Shown here: piece by piece, positions 54,901-64,000 of the stretch
Layout: every line of letters begins with the position of its first letter
Position numbering within the stretch: position 1 is the stretch's first letter
From: Ostrinia nubilalis
Taxonomy: Eukaryota > Arthropoda > Insecta > Lepidoptera > Crambidae
Assembly: GCF_963855985.1 (NCBI RefSeq)
Contig: NC_087093.1
Coordinates: forward strand, 379,501-443,500
Length of the DNA stretch: 64,000 nt
Direction of reading: 5' to 3'
The notes under the pieces: generated by a model
Told to the model about the DNA's origin: nothing
Seen by the model: the letters and a program-made list of their open reading frames with translations, nothing else
The model's database searches: none
Program-made: the position numbers and the translations under genes

Positions 54901-57900
54901 ACATTTATTTTAAAATTATAACTTTTAACATCTTTAAATATTATTTATTTCATTATTTTTAATAACCATTCTGTGCGCCCACATGTTAACAGTCGCGGCT
55001 TAGATTAAATTATGGATTGTAATTTGATAATAAACCCTTGTTCCACATACTTTATGGAATGAGATCTAGTTGACGGGAGGGATGATCGGGATCACATTCT
55101 TTATTAGCCATGGAACATTTCTCTCGACAGAGTAGGAGCAATGAGAATGAGAAACTGTTTTAAATTACTGCGTTTCATCTTTTTAATCTATTATTTAGGT
55201 ACCTACCTACTTACTAGTAAACATTTACATAGAAGTTCCTCAATTTATAAATATTTAAATAAAACAACTGCTGTTTACATAATTTATTCATAATCATCTC
55301 TAAATTAACTATAATATTATTATATCCGCCAATATTCCTAACTATAATTTACAGTCTTGATAGGAATTCTCATCTGAGGACTTAGTGTGAGTTAACATCA
55401 AAGAAGAAGTTAGATCTTGAAAGTTTCCGCTAGGTTCGCTGTCATACGTTTATTGTTACTTTTGCAGTCGACATCGAATGCGTTTGTCATAAACTCACAC
55501 TACGCCCCCTGCTCTGAGGAACTTCGCCTATGTAAATGTTTACTAGTAAGTAGGTAAGTACCTAAATAATAGCTTAAAAAGATGAAACGCAGTAATTTTA
55601 AACATTTTCTCATTCTCATTGCTCTTACTCTGTCGAGAGAAATGTTCCATGGCTAATAAAGAATGTGATCCCGATCATCCCTCCCGTCAACTAGATCTCA
55701 TTCCATAAAGTATGTGGAACAAGGGTTTATTATTTATTTATTTAAGGCTCACAAAACAAGTTACTCATATTTAAGTACAAATTACAATCCATAATTTAAT
55801 CTAAGCCGCGACTCTTAACATGTGGGCGCACAGAATGGTTATTAAAAATAATGAAATAAATAATATTTAAAGATGTTAAAAGTTATAATTTTAAAATAAA
55901 TGTAAGTAGTTACCAAAGGACTATCATAATAAGTTAACATCTATAGTCTTTATGCATTTTAAACCGTTTTATTTCCACCCGCCAACTTGATGTCAGAATG
56001 GACGGCGGCGGACTTTGTTAATCGTTTCATCTTGTATTTAGTAGAACTACTAAATCTTTTTACTCTACTATGCAATACTTGTAGATATGTATTAAATATC
56101 AGTGCACCTCATTTATCGTTTAATGCTGTTTTAATCAGAGAACTTTTGAATCAAAACAAAAAAAAAATTTGTATGGCTTCCGACATTGAAAAAAATATAT
56201 TTCACAAGTAAATAAAAAGGCGTAGATAAGAATTAACATTATTTTATCTATTTAATGAAGAGATACTAAAAATTGGCATTTACAGTTTCTAAGTATTGTA
56301 CACCGTTCAACTACCCACCCGCCATCCTGACGTCAGGTTGGCGGTGGAACTTTGTTTTTCGTTTAATTTTGTTTATAGATAAGTACTAAATTTTTTATCT
56401 TCGCTATCAAATAATAGTAAAACACTACTAAATACCAGAATATGTTTCATTCGATTTCATGATACCCCACCCGCGGTTCTGACGCACACGGCAGACAGTG
56501 GTGACTGAGTTTGTTGCGGCGCTTCTTCTCAGCACTTGCCAAATGTTGGTCTCGAAGCGCTGGTAGGGTAAAAAGATTATGAGACATGTAGAGGCTCCTT
56601 AAGAGCAAAATGACGATTTGTAAGAACTATTTATTAGTCTAAACAAATAAAGAAATTTTGACTTTGACTTTGAGTAGCGATGCTGTCGCTCGTTTTGCAA
56701 AAAGTCGCCGTGGGTAAGGGGCCCTTACATGTACACTTGAAAAAGCCGGCAATAGACACAGTAGGTAAGGCTGCGGTGGTTACCTTCTGCGAGCGCTCGG
56801 TGTCGACGATGTTGACGTTGACGAGCACGTCGTCGGCGTCGGCCAGCACGGGCGCGTCCGCCAGCGTCAGCACCACGTCGCGCTCCTCCTCCAGCTGCGA
56901 AAGGGATCAAACAAATTATATTAACTATACAAGATTAAATAAATAAAATATCCTCTTACCCCGATTTTTATTTCACCTTATACAGGGTGTTAGGTAAATG
57001 GGTATATGAGCCGACACTAGCCCATGTTAACATGGTCATATAAATGGTATAGTGAAGTCAGAAATATGATATCATCATTTAATTTTTTTTAATTTTCGTG
57101 CAAAATAAATTTTATTAAATCCGATTTGTATGAAAATTAAAATAATTAAAATGAAGATATCAATTTTCTAACTTCACCATAACCATTTATATGACCATAT
57201 TAACATGGGCTAGTGTCGGCTCATATACCCATTTACCTAACACCCTGTAGAAGATGCACATAGGGAATGTCACACGACCGTTGCCAGTACGCTGTGTAGT
57301 TGCAGCGGAATGATTGCGATGTCGCAACGCAATTTTTAATGCCGGCAGTACACTCTCACTAAGAGACTACGAACAGGCCGAATGCGAGTACTCACCTCTC
57401 GGGGTATCTCGCTGTCGCTCGCTCGCTCTCGGACGAGACTTGACGAGTGTACTGTCGAAAAAGAAAGTGCGTTGCTGCTCCATAATCGTACCGCTGCACT
57501 TTTACCCGTAACTTCTCCTGGCTCTTCTTAGTCCATTACTCGCACGTTCCGGCAACGCACTAGCGAGTCTTGTGTGAGGCCCGGTTTCCACCAATGCAGA
57601 GCAGAGCGGATGAGTGTTTTGAATAACCAATCAGATTTCATTATTTCTACTTTTCTCCGCATCCGCTCCGCTGCGCCTTGGTGGAAGGAAACCGAGCCTT
57701 ACACTGATCTCTCTAGGAGTCGCAATATAATGAGGGCTATCGTTTTAGCGCTCACCAGTTGGCGTCACTGTAGAGTAAGGTCCTGTCACTTGCTAGTCGC
57801 GAAGACAGGGGCGCCAACTTGTGAGCGCTAAAGTGGTAGGAGGACTGTCGCATTTGCACTCATCAAGATGGCGCCACTGTAGAGTAAGGTCCTGTCAATC

Positions 57901-60900
57901 GCCAGGGGTGCCAACTGTCAAGTATAAAAACGATAGCCCTCATTGTACTATAACTCACAGCGTCGAGGTCGTGCGCGACGCGCAGGCCGCGCAGCTGCCG
58001 CTCGCCGTATGCGCGCGCGCGGTCCGAGCGCGCCTCGTCCGCCACCAGCGCCGACACGCCGAACACCTCGTCCATCTCGTCCAGCATGGCCGCCTGCAGC
58101 ATATACAATTTTTGTTAAATAAATAAAAAAAAAACTGCCTGAAGTTAACAATAAGTAATAGGTATACTAGGTATGTTGTCGACACAATAATAGTATTGCC
58201 CTATACCCTTTCATGCAGAAATGAACCCTTGCAATGCCATGCCACCTTTGCTGATAATATTGTTTCGGAAAAAGGCCAAGAGCTTCCTCGTAGTGGATAA
58301 AAAAAATTACCTAATTTGGTGAAATATCTAAAAACCTGTGATGAGAAATAAATCTGTTGTCTAATTTAAAGTGTACTTATTTTTAATCCCATGAAAGATT
58401 ATGAACTTACCCGTTTAGCAGCGTCTCGTTTCTGTTTTTCAATCTCGCGAGACTTCTTCACCCATGCGAGGGCATCCTCTCCGTCATCTTCGTCCGCCAG
58501 CAAAGTTGTTTTGAGCCTAAAATAACAAGGTAACATTAGCACACAACATTGTAATACTTGTCACAGTAAAATTCACTTAATACTGAAAAAATACGTTAAT
58601 ACACATACTAATACTACACACCCAAGTAAGTTCTCATCAGCACAAGTCGTAACCATCTACAACATTATGCTATGCACTTATGATTATATACACATACACT
58701 TATGACAAATAGTGGGTGCCCATCCTAGAAAAAATCATGAATCCGGCCCTGCAATGGTCAACACAGCGATAATCGCTGGGTATATCTACATTTGCATCAA
58801 ACCGTTACCGCCTCAGTATCTTGCCAATGGGAACCACCCAGAAACTGCGGCCACAAGTCCTAATAATGCAATAAGTACTTACTTCTGCTCGATCTTGCGC
58901 TTCTCGCGGCGCTCGTCGAGGCGCTCGCGCAGCTTGTCGGCCTTCTTCTGCTGCGTGATGCTGGCGGCCGGCTTGTGGTAGAACTCGCCCAGGTCGTCCT
59001 TGAACTTGCCGTCGTCTGTGGAGGAGAAATTAGAATAAATAGTCATATGAATGGAGCGGAGTGGACTGCACAATTATTACAATATGTAGGCAACACAAAA
59101 ATATGAAATTTATACACGGTGTTCCAAAAAGTGGTGTCAAGCCGAAGCCCAGAGGCAGAGCATCACTAGGGCTATCCAAATCACCTCCATGTATGTTCCG
59201 CGATTTTTGATAGTTTTCGAGTTATGATTGTTGTAAATGTCTGTGCTTAGGCACTTTTTTGGTCACTGTGGCGCGAATCGTCAAGTTACATACCTGATTT
59301 TTTTTATTATTATTACATGAATACTAAGGCCTAGCTGATTCAGAAGTATTTACATCCATAACACGAATGTAAACTAAAATGCTCTATGTTGTAAAAAAAA
59401 TCCTAACTCGAAAACTATCAAAAGTCACGGTGATTTGGGTAGTCCTAGTCATCACTAGGGCTACCCAAATCACCGTGACTTTTGATAGTTTAGAGGTTTT
59501 TTATAGTTTTACCCAGAGGTAGAGCATCCTCTACCTCTGGGTTTCGGCTTGACACTACTTACTACTTCAAATTATTTCGTACAGGGACACCTGTATTTAC
59601 GAAATAATTTGAAAGAAATAATAGAAATGTAACTGACCGGCGGGCGCCTCAGCGACTTCGAGCGGCTTGAGGCCGAGCTTGGCGCGGAGCCGGTTGGTGT
59701 CCTCCACCGACAGGCTCTCCTGCGCGCCGCCCCCCGCGCCCGCAGCCCCCGCGCCGCCCGAGCTGGTCCCCGGCGAGCCCGAGCGCGCACCAGACGGCTC
59801 ACGCTCCCGCTCGCGAGGACGCTCCGGCTCCAAACTTTTGTCTCCGAAGCTGTCAAATATAACAACAAATGAATAGATATAGGTAGGTCAAATACATGAC
59901 TTTTTGTGCATAAAAAAATAGATAAACTTTGAAATCATGTTCTATTTAAATTACTTATGGGGGGTTATTTGCTAATAACCGACCATATATTGTCCTCGGA
60001 ATTATATTCCGATTATAATAATCACTAAGATTATTTTTAGGTAGTACAGGCAAGAAAATGATAGTAGGGCGAACACGGTAGAATGAAGAATATTATTAAC
60101 GAATTAAGAATTGTATTTAACGGCGCAAGTAACAAATAATTAATCAAAATACAATTATATTGAGAGAATTATTCAAATGATGTTAGCACAACGATCGCGG
60201 AAGACAGAATGTGTCATCGATTTTCCAATTCTCTTCAACGGCTATGAGTGAGCGGGGAACGATGAGCGGCGTTGAAGCGAGACGGCAGCATACGTCTCCA
60301 CGGGTGCGCGAGCGACGCAGGCGTACCGCGGCGGCAGCGCGCATGCGCCGAACGTTTGTTCGGTCAGTCGGAGCTGGCCCAATTTCATGAGCGGAAGCGG
60401 ATTGCTCAGAAATCTAAGGCGGGGGTCCAAGTTAAGATTGTGGCGGATAGTCGCCACATACTCTTCTTTAAAGCAAACAGCCAGGGACTGCAACTTACAA
60501 TTTGCAGATATCTTTCCCAGACAAACCTGGGTTTCTTCAAGGCAAAAGTGAATAGGTACTTAGAGATGCCACACGGGCGTCTCAATATCAATGTTCTGGG
60601 CATCTCTTATTAAACATTGACTGGACAAATACCTGCCTAGTAGTCATACAATAAAAAATAATTACTAAATAAAGCCTGCCAAGAAAGTTAATTTGGTAGA
60701 AGAATACCTGTAGACCTACTTAAGTCGGTCGCCGAGCACGTAGAATTTCGTCCAATGACCCCAAGCTACCCATCCTTATCGCTCGCGCGTAATCATATTG
60801 TTGTTGCGACTGTGCGACCGCTTGGGGTCATTAGACGAAATTTTACGTGTTCGGCGACCGGACTATAGAATACATGTAAATCTACTAGTAAATTTGTAAA

Positions 60901-63079
60901 TTTACCTGTCATCCTTGTGTGCCCTGTGCGCCTCCCTCGCGCGCCGGTCACGCTCTCGCTCCCGCTCGGCGACGTCGACGCTGGCGCTGCGGCTGCGCGG
61001 CGGCGGGCTGGGCGGCCGCAGGTGCGAGTCCACCGGCACCTCCTCCACTACAACCAACGAAAAGGCACGCTTCAACTACCTGCACTCCTGCACCAAACAT
61101 TCTCCCACTTCAGATTAAATTTGGGCCACAAATTTAATTATTGAAGTGGTCGGTTCAAATTAATTTTGTATGTGTGATCAATGGAATGAAATAAAGGATA
61201 AAATAGAATAATATTCTACAAAGATTTGTATTGTTAAGAATATCAAACTGATGCTGACTTTCACTCACATTATCACTTTACATCAGAATTAAAGTTAATC
61301 AAAACAGCAATTGAAGAATTTGTGGATATTCAAGGATTAATACAAGGATTTGTGCCAATTATTTATAGTGAAATAGACAGAAACACAAATATTTGAAAGC
61401 TAAGAATGAATAAAGAAATGATAGAAATAATTGAAGATCTTGTGGCACATCATATAGCGCTTGTTCCCATCCAGTCACACATAATGAGTAACACTGTGAC
61501 TTGCTGGGAAAAAAAATCACATCAAGTCGCACTATTACTCGTCAGGACACCTATCTTCCCAACATACATTAAGTACCTAGTGTCAGGATAAAGAGGTTTC
61601 TTTAGAAAGAAACAAAATTATGTAAAAAAAATTCTTAGATAATGTCAGGCTTTCTGTCAGAAAATACAGGTTTACCGGTTGATAATAAAATCAAAATCAG
61701 AATATTTTATTCAGTTTAGTCCACACGTCATCATATCCTGGAGCTAGAGGATCGCCAGTAGATCTGGGCAGCAGATGAGTTGATGCTTCCAATGGGAAGC
61801 CACTCCGCATGACAGCATCAAAGAACAGATTTGCTCATTGTCTTGGGACTGATTGCAAATGAACACAGCAAAAAAAAAAAAAAGTTTAGACCACAAGTGG
61901 TACTTATGAACGTCAAAATGTAAATAATAAAAAAAGAAAAGGTAGCCCTTATGGGGCACTTTACATGTCTCCTTATCTTTTGGACCCTACCAGCGCTTCG
62001 AGACAAACATATGGCAAGTGCTGAGAAGAAACGCCGGAATAAACTCAGTCACCACTTATTGCCATACAGAAAAAAAATTTGTACGACTTGATGGGATTTT
62101 TCCCCAACGAATCAGTGTTATTCATTACAGTGTGACTATTTGGCAACAAGCATCTTTTAGTTTAGTCTTTTCATAAAATAATTTTAAAAGAAAAGGAGTA
62201 AGAGGATAGACACATTAATTGCGTTAATCAACATTTCTAAATAAATCAAATGAAGACATTGTCAGCATTTAGCCATGCTGGAAATTCTCTTTCTTGTTTG
62301 ATAAGTGTGTGTTATTATTTTGACTGCAATATTTTATTAACCACTAATTATGACTATGACTACCTATTATGAAACATGTTCCGTAATCTTTTGATTACAT
62401 CTTAATAATTTTTTTAATAAGAGCTACTATTATTGTATAAAATCTTATAACCACTACCGACTGGTCTTGCATTATGTACACGATCAAAGTTTTGAGATAG
62501 AAGATTGTAACGAAATAGACCTTGTAACTTCCAAATTATTATGATTCCGTTCAATTGATTTTTACTTTTTGAAGAAAACATGGGGTATCTTCATTGGTAC
62601 GAACAATTTTACAAAACACACATCTCCACTTCATCAATCAGCAGCACCAAGCTCGTCGACGACGGCACTACCATACCCACCTCGCCGCGCCGGCGCTCGG
62701 GACGCGGTGGCCCATCACGAATGCCACCGAGTCTGAAATAACGAGCAAAACATGCCATTATTTTATCAACAGGGATAACCGCCACAGACGATGATGATCT
62801 CATGGGTATTTTGTTTTTACAATCTTGTGTGTGGGTACCCACATTCATCGCATTTTAATTACAGTTTGAAAGCTTATCTAGGGAATGAAATGATCACCGT
62901 CTACTGACGTCCAAAATATTGAATTAGGACAAACACATACCGTCTGGAGAGCGGTCCTTTTTGCGATCTTTGTGTTTCTTATGGCGTTTACGTTCGCGTT
63001 CCTCGCCATCCAGAGGTGAGCGAGATCGGCTCCTGTGCTTCTTCTTTTTCGATTCTTTCTTATGCTTTTTAGAACCCAT
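42980..63079 (-). CDS. SART1: SART1 / Snu66, U4/U6.U5 tri-snRNP protein
   Basis: Sixteen exons join in frame to 778 aa: 62941-63079, 60906-61047, 59638-59849, 58883-59015, 58411-58516, 57959-58093, 56784-56894, 52121-52324, 51052-51180, 50454-50541, 49510-49658, 48398-48553, 47399-47504, 44392-44563, 43697-43925 and 42980-43105. The basic N-terminus ([19 protein letters not shown]) is followed by [13 protein letters not shown], the EVFGVSALV segment, [31 protein letters not shown] and [16 protein letters not shown]. The end is [18 protein letters not shown] and [19 protein letters not shown]. This is the SART1 pattern throughout, near the human length of 800. SART1 is needed to recruit the tri-snRNP to the spliceosome in the nucleus. 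The exon 14 donor (GTCTGC) is weak. Introns are packed with MITEs. Confidence 0.96.
43198..43503. mobile_element. MITE family 4, copy b, interrupted
   Basis: Left arm ATTGTAAGCGTTTTTAAGCGG and right arm GCTTTGAAAACGCTTGTAAT match the family at 39538. About 100 bp containing CGGGTAATAACCCG and a ATACGGATACGGTGATCGG motif interrupts it at about 43296-43395. Confidence 0.7.
44187..44352. mobile_element. MITE family 3, copy b
   Basis: TTCATCCACGAAGACGCGCC and CGTTTTCGTGGATGAAACG form the ends, as in 33858-34060. It ends about 40 bp from SART1 exon 14. Confidence 0.8.
45217..45470 (+). mobile_element. tRNA-derived SINE
   Basis: The head has an A-box-like TGGTGTAGTGG and a B box GGTTCGATTCC, as in tRNA promoters. 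The body contains CTGGGTGTTTTCTATGTAT, the CCGTTGTCTAGTACCCATAG motif and CAAGCTTTGCTTAGTTTGGG, typical of lepidopteran SINEs. It lacks a tRNA anticodon arm. Confidence 0.8.
45672..45940. mobile_element. MITE family 2, short copy
   Basis: ACAGGGTGTTAGGTAAATGG and the complement CCATTTACCTAACACCCTGT are the ends of a 269-bp element. Confidence 0.9.
45953..46132 (-). mobile_element. Lepidopteran retroposon, reversed
   Basis: It contains AAACTCGAGAACGGCTGGGC and ends GCGAAGCCGCGGGCGGAAAG CTAGTA, the reverse of the start of the copy at 5432. Confidence 0.7.
46850..47072. mobile_element. MITE with GTCGGCGCGGTAGCGGCACG ends
   Basis: The left arm and the complementary GTGTCGCTGCCGCGCCGAC at the right form terminal inverted repeats, with CGACATCAGC in both arms. 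Confidence 0.75.
47075..47194. mobile_element. Small palindromic MITE (CGTTTTCACCATCAA)
   Basis: GCCCGTTTTCACCATCAATC and GGGTTGATGGTGAAAACGAG are complementary. A half copy is in WDY at 23380. Confidence 0.85.
47546..47745. mobile_element. MITE family 5, copy a
   Basis: AATGAGGGCTATCGTTTTTA and CTAAAACGATAGCCCTCATT are the ends. It lies 42 bp from SART1 exon 13. A reversed copy is at 57728-57944. Confidence 0.85.
48020..48133. mobile_element. MITE family 4, short copy
   Basis: GGCTTGCCACTCTGGCGGAT and CCCCCAGTGTGGCAGCTC flank 114 bp that match the ends of 39538-39762. Confidence 0.7.
48162..48376. mobile_element. MITE family 1, copy c
   Basis: AAAGCCTGGTCCGTGAGCAC and GTGCTCACGGACCAGGCTTT are perfect inverted ends. 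The element stops about 22 bp from the donor of SART1 exon 12. Confidence 0.9.
48602..48721. mobile_element. MITE family 6, copy a
   Basis: GGCTGAGTTGCACCACCTAA and AAGATGGTGCAACCTAGCC are imperfect complements. Relatives are at 50646-50755 (degraded) and 52965-53112. Confidence 0.8.
48830..49500. other. GC-rich repeat-like block in SART1 intron 11
   Basis: The block is much richer in GC than neighbouring introns and has a 171-codon open frame on the plus strand (48939-49454) that I do not recognise. It may be part of a retroelement, but I see no diagnostic motif. Confidence 0.3.
49732..49953. mobile_element. MITE family 7, full copy
   Basis: GGTCATCTTCATAGAAACGC and the near-complement TTTTTATGAAGATGACCTAC are the ends. 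Both arms contain the CCAATACGTATGCGGCGCGC motif. A half copy lies in oaf intron 4. Confidence 0.85.
49967..50434. mobile_element. Long-armed inverted-repeat element
   Basis: ACAGGGTGGAATTTTGTAAT and ATTACAAAATTCCACCCTGT are the ends; the arms exceed 100 bp with mismatches. It ends 20 bp from SART1 exon 10. Confidence 0.85.
50646..50755. mobile_element. MITE family 6, degraded copy
   Basis: It keeps GGCTGAGTTGCACCACCTAG and TGACGTTTGTCAAAGTTAAA; the right end is eroded. Confidence 0.6.
50770..50983. mobile_element. MITE family 1, copy d
   Basis: It has the same arms as 48162-48376, with minor differences. Confidence 0.88.
51235..52105. repeat. About 25-bp minisatellite in SART1 intron 8
   Basis: Most units read close to CTATGATGACAGGGAGGCTC CTTGT, with variants CTATGACGACAGGG and TATGACAAGGAGG and with deletions. 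The array covers most of the 940-bp intron and stops about 16 bp from exon 8. Confidence 0.88.
52731..54266. mobile_element. TA-flanked TIR element inside the LINE tail
   Basis: CTATCGGGGACTC and GAGTCCCCGATAG are perfect 13-bp inverted ends, flanked on both sides by TA, as in Tc1/mariner-type insertions. The interior is AT-rich, without a transposase frame, and carries the MITE at 52965-53112. Confidence 0.8.
52965..53112. mobile_element. MITE family 6, copy c
   Basis: TAGGCTGAGTTAGGTGG and AGATGGTGCAACTCAGCCTTA are the outer parts; the core CACCTAACTTTGACCGTAAC matches 48602. It is nested in the TA-flanked element. Confidence 0.8.
54314..56487. mobile_element. 2.2-kb palindromic (foldback) element
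   Basis: Arms of about 920-970 bp (54314-about 55236 and about 55515-56487) are inverted copies; the ends are GTGCGTCAGAACCGCGG and its complement. The host sequence CGGCAGACAGT is repeated on both sides, an apparent target duplication of about 11 bp. The right arm has an extra insert of about 60 bp near 55735. The loop has short MITE-like ends (CTTAGTGTGAGTTAACATC). Confidence 0.88.
56981..57250. mobile_element. MITE family 2, short copy
   Basis: TACAGGGTGTTAGGTAAATG and CATTTACCTAACACCCTGTA are the ends, as at 45672. Confidence 0.9.
57335..57465. mobile_element. Small inverted-repeat element
   Basis: GCAGTACACTCTCAC and the complement-like GACGAGTGTACTGTC suggest short inverted ends. Weakly supported. 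Confidence 0.4.
57576..57702. mobile_element. MITE family 8, copy a
   Basis: GGCCCGGTTTCCACCAATGC and CTTGGTGGAAGGAAACCGAG are inverted ends. The core AACCAATCAGATTTCATT resembles the element at 63320. Confidence 0.75.
57728..57944. mobile_element. MITE family 5, copy b
   Basis: The arms match 47546-47745 in the opposite sense. It ends about 14 bp from the donor of SART1 exon 6. Confidence 0.85.
59113..59598. mobile_element. Inverted-repeat element in SART1 intron 3
   Basis: GTGTCAAGCCGAAGCCCAGA GGCAGAGCATC at the left is mirrored by GATGCTCTACCTCTG and GTTTCGGCTTGACAC arms at the right. TACCCAAATCACCGTGACTT and its kin recur internally. Confidence 0.7.
59850..60723. other. Part of SART1 intron 2
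   Basis: Mostly AT-rich. A 113-codon plus-strand open frame (60272-60613) ends in [20 protein letters not shown], which may be a retroelement remnant, but I cannot assign it. Confidence 0.35.
60724..60866. mobile_element. MITE family 1, shortened copy e
   Basis: GAGCACGTAGAATTTCGTCC and its right-hand counterpart remain; the middle is deleted. Confidence 0.75.
61048..62940. other. SART1 intron 1
   Basis: AT-rich. It contains a reversed LINE tail at 61683-62065 (GGACCCTACCAGCGCTTCGA, GGCAAGTGCTGAGAAGAAAC). A GC-rich segment at 62680-62731 has AG and GT flanks but does not keep the SART1 frame. Confidence 0.5.
61683..62065 (-). mobile_element. LINE 3' tail, reversed
   Basis: It is the reverse complement of the 28095-28450 tail family, ending in TTATTCAGTTTAGTCC-like sequence at the left. 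It is diverged. Confidence 0.65.
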
Positions 63080-63300
63080 TATAATATATTTTGTTGCAAT
63101 ATATTATTCCGCTGTAATATATCCAAATACTTGCAAGTATCTCAAAATAAAAATAAACACGTTCTCACGTTAACTCTTGAACTCTTCACTTGTCAAATTG
63201 TGTCAAATCGGCCATTTTGATTTGGGAGTTGTCATGTTGAATTTTTTTCTATAATGTCATTGGCATTTTTAGCAAAGGCATCAAAAATTATACAGCTTAA
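63080..63300 (-). promoter_or_regulatory. SART1 promoter region
   Basis: The sequence immediately upstream of the SART1 ATG is AT-rich with a CGGCCATTTTGATTTGG motif near 63208. No TATA box is convincing. Confidence 0.3.
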
Positions 63301-63319
63301 TTTTTTTCTGAGAAAAACT

Positions 63320-63505
63320 GTATGCATCAACGCGGAGGGAAGCGGAGAAGTGTTATAATTAACCAATCAGATTTTTAATTAAATCCATATCTTTCCACTC
63401 CCTCCACATAGCTCCCTGTACCGCGCTGCGCCACCGTTCTTTTATAGAAAAACGGATCCACCCGACACACTTCCTTTCTTCTCCGCTCCGCTCCGCCTTG
63501 ATGAA
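63320..63505. mobile_element. MITE family 8, copy b
   Basis: CATCAACGCGGAGGGAAGCG and CTCCGCTCCGCCTTGATGAA are imperfect inverted ends. The core AACCAATCAGATTTTTAATT resembles 57576-57702. Confidence 0.65.
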
Positions 63506-64000
63506 AACAGAATTCAAATTGTGGGACCCTGGGACCCCGGAACTAGTCAACCATAGGTTGAATTGGAAGCTCTAAGATAGATTCTGGCTATAATAAAAAT
63601 TAAAGAAGTTGCAGCAGTGGTTGAAAAGAGCCTGCAAAATCACTTATGTAATAAATTGGTTTATGTGATGAGCAACTTTCAAACGGGTTGGTTTTATTTA
63701 ACACCTCAGATTAAACCCGTACCTCGTCAGCATAGCATCTTTTACAGCGGGGTTTTTGATGGATGCGTCTTTTGCCACTCTGGTAAAATAAGTTTGTTTC
63801 GAGCTTAGCAACAAATTGAAGATTTGGTGCATCTGAAAAAATATCTAATTTGCTTTTGACAAATAATAACAAATGATGAGAGTACTCTTCGTGATTTCAA
63901 TGCATCTAAAATAATCTGAAATAAAAAATGTTGACCAATAGAATGAAGACTGATTTGCGGTGGCTTTTTTTTTGCCAGTGGGTGGTTTCATCGTATGGTT
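63506..64000. other. Intergenic sequence right of SART1
   Basis: AT-rich. No gene recognised before the right edge. Confidence 0.4.

Larger units (their letters stand above)
52606..56673 (+). mobile_element. LINE 3' tail interrupted twice
   Basis: Three pieces (52606-52730, 54267-54313 and 56488-56673) together match 28095-28450: GTCTAGATATTAGCACGTCA, CTCCTGAATCGAATGTA, TATTTATTTATATTAACCGG, CCAAATGTTGGTCTCGAAGC and the tail TTTTGACTTTGACTTTGA. The gaps are the two insertions described separately. Confidence 0.88.
52387..56727. mobile_element. Outer MITE split by nested insertions (SART1 intron 7)
   Basis: The left end, TAAGGCTCCTCGCCCACGGC GACTTTTTG, and the right end, CAAAAAGTCGCCGTGGGTAA GGGGCCCTTA, are inverted. 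Each is followed inward by a GCGATGC motif. Between them lies the LINE tail at 52606-56673 and its own insertions. Confidence 0.75.

Noticed and set aside
62680..62731. Possible extra SART1 exon ([17 protein letters not shown])
   Set aside because: It has AG and GT flanks and a plausible Arg-rich frame, but joining it between exons 1 and 2 breaks the frame; exon 1 to exon 2 directly is in frame.

Overview
The window is nuclear DNA of an insect, almost certainly a moth or butterfly. GC-rich exons sit between AT-rich, transposon-filled introns. The repeats are of lepidopteran type: LINE 3' ends with ATG-repeat tails, non-LTR tails ending in TTTGACTTTGACT, the CCGCCCGCGGCTTCGCCCGC retroposon, a tRNA-headed SINE and many short inverted-repeat elements (MITEs). 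No bacterial, viral or CRISPR features were seen.

Six protein-coding genes were reconstructed exon by exon, and every internal splice junction keeps the reading frame. They are: WDR26 (minus, 3' end beyond the left edge, first ATG at 14453), a CTLH/GID ubiquitin-ligase subunit; out at first, oaf (plus, 15616-19095), a secreted protein; mRpS21 (minus, 19962-20392), a mitochondrial ribosomal protein; a WDY/WDR64-like EF-hand and WD-repeat protein (plus, 20887-40111, 19 exons, 1073 aa); an LRRC71-like leucine-rich protein (minus, 40603-42127); and SART1/Snu66 of the U4/U6.U5 tri-snRNP (minus, 42980-63079, 16 exons, 778 aa). WDR26 and oaf are divergent, as are mRpS21 and WDY. WDY and LRRC71 converge, with abutting polyadenylation signals.

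The outstanding feature is a set of six tandem arrays in which the 3' part of a coding exon, its 5' splice site and a few intronic bases are copied head to tail into the downstream intron. They occur in WDR26 (142 bp, at least 8 copies; 149 bp, 8 copies) and WDY (130 bp x3; 209 bp x3; 124 bp x21; 130 bp x2), on opposite strands, always on the donor side. None was found in oaf, mRpS21, LRRC71 or SART1. Several copies differ at single bases, which argues against a simple assembly duplication. One WDY intron also holds a roughly 62-bp repeat in which each unit looks like a 21-nt exon between an acceptor and a donor.

Introns also hold deeply nested transposons. SART1 intron 7 is a MITE split by a LINE tail, which is split by a TA-flanked TIR element (itself carrying a MITE) and by a 2.2-kb palindrome. 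WDY intron 6 is an element with an 8-bp target duplication (hAT-like) filled by a reverse-transcriptase LINE. Several MITEs end within about 25 nt of a splice site.
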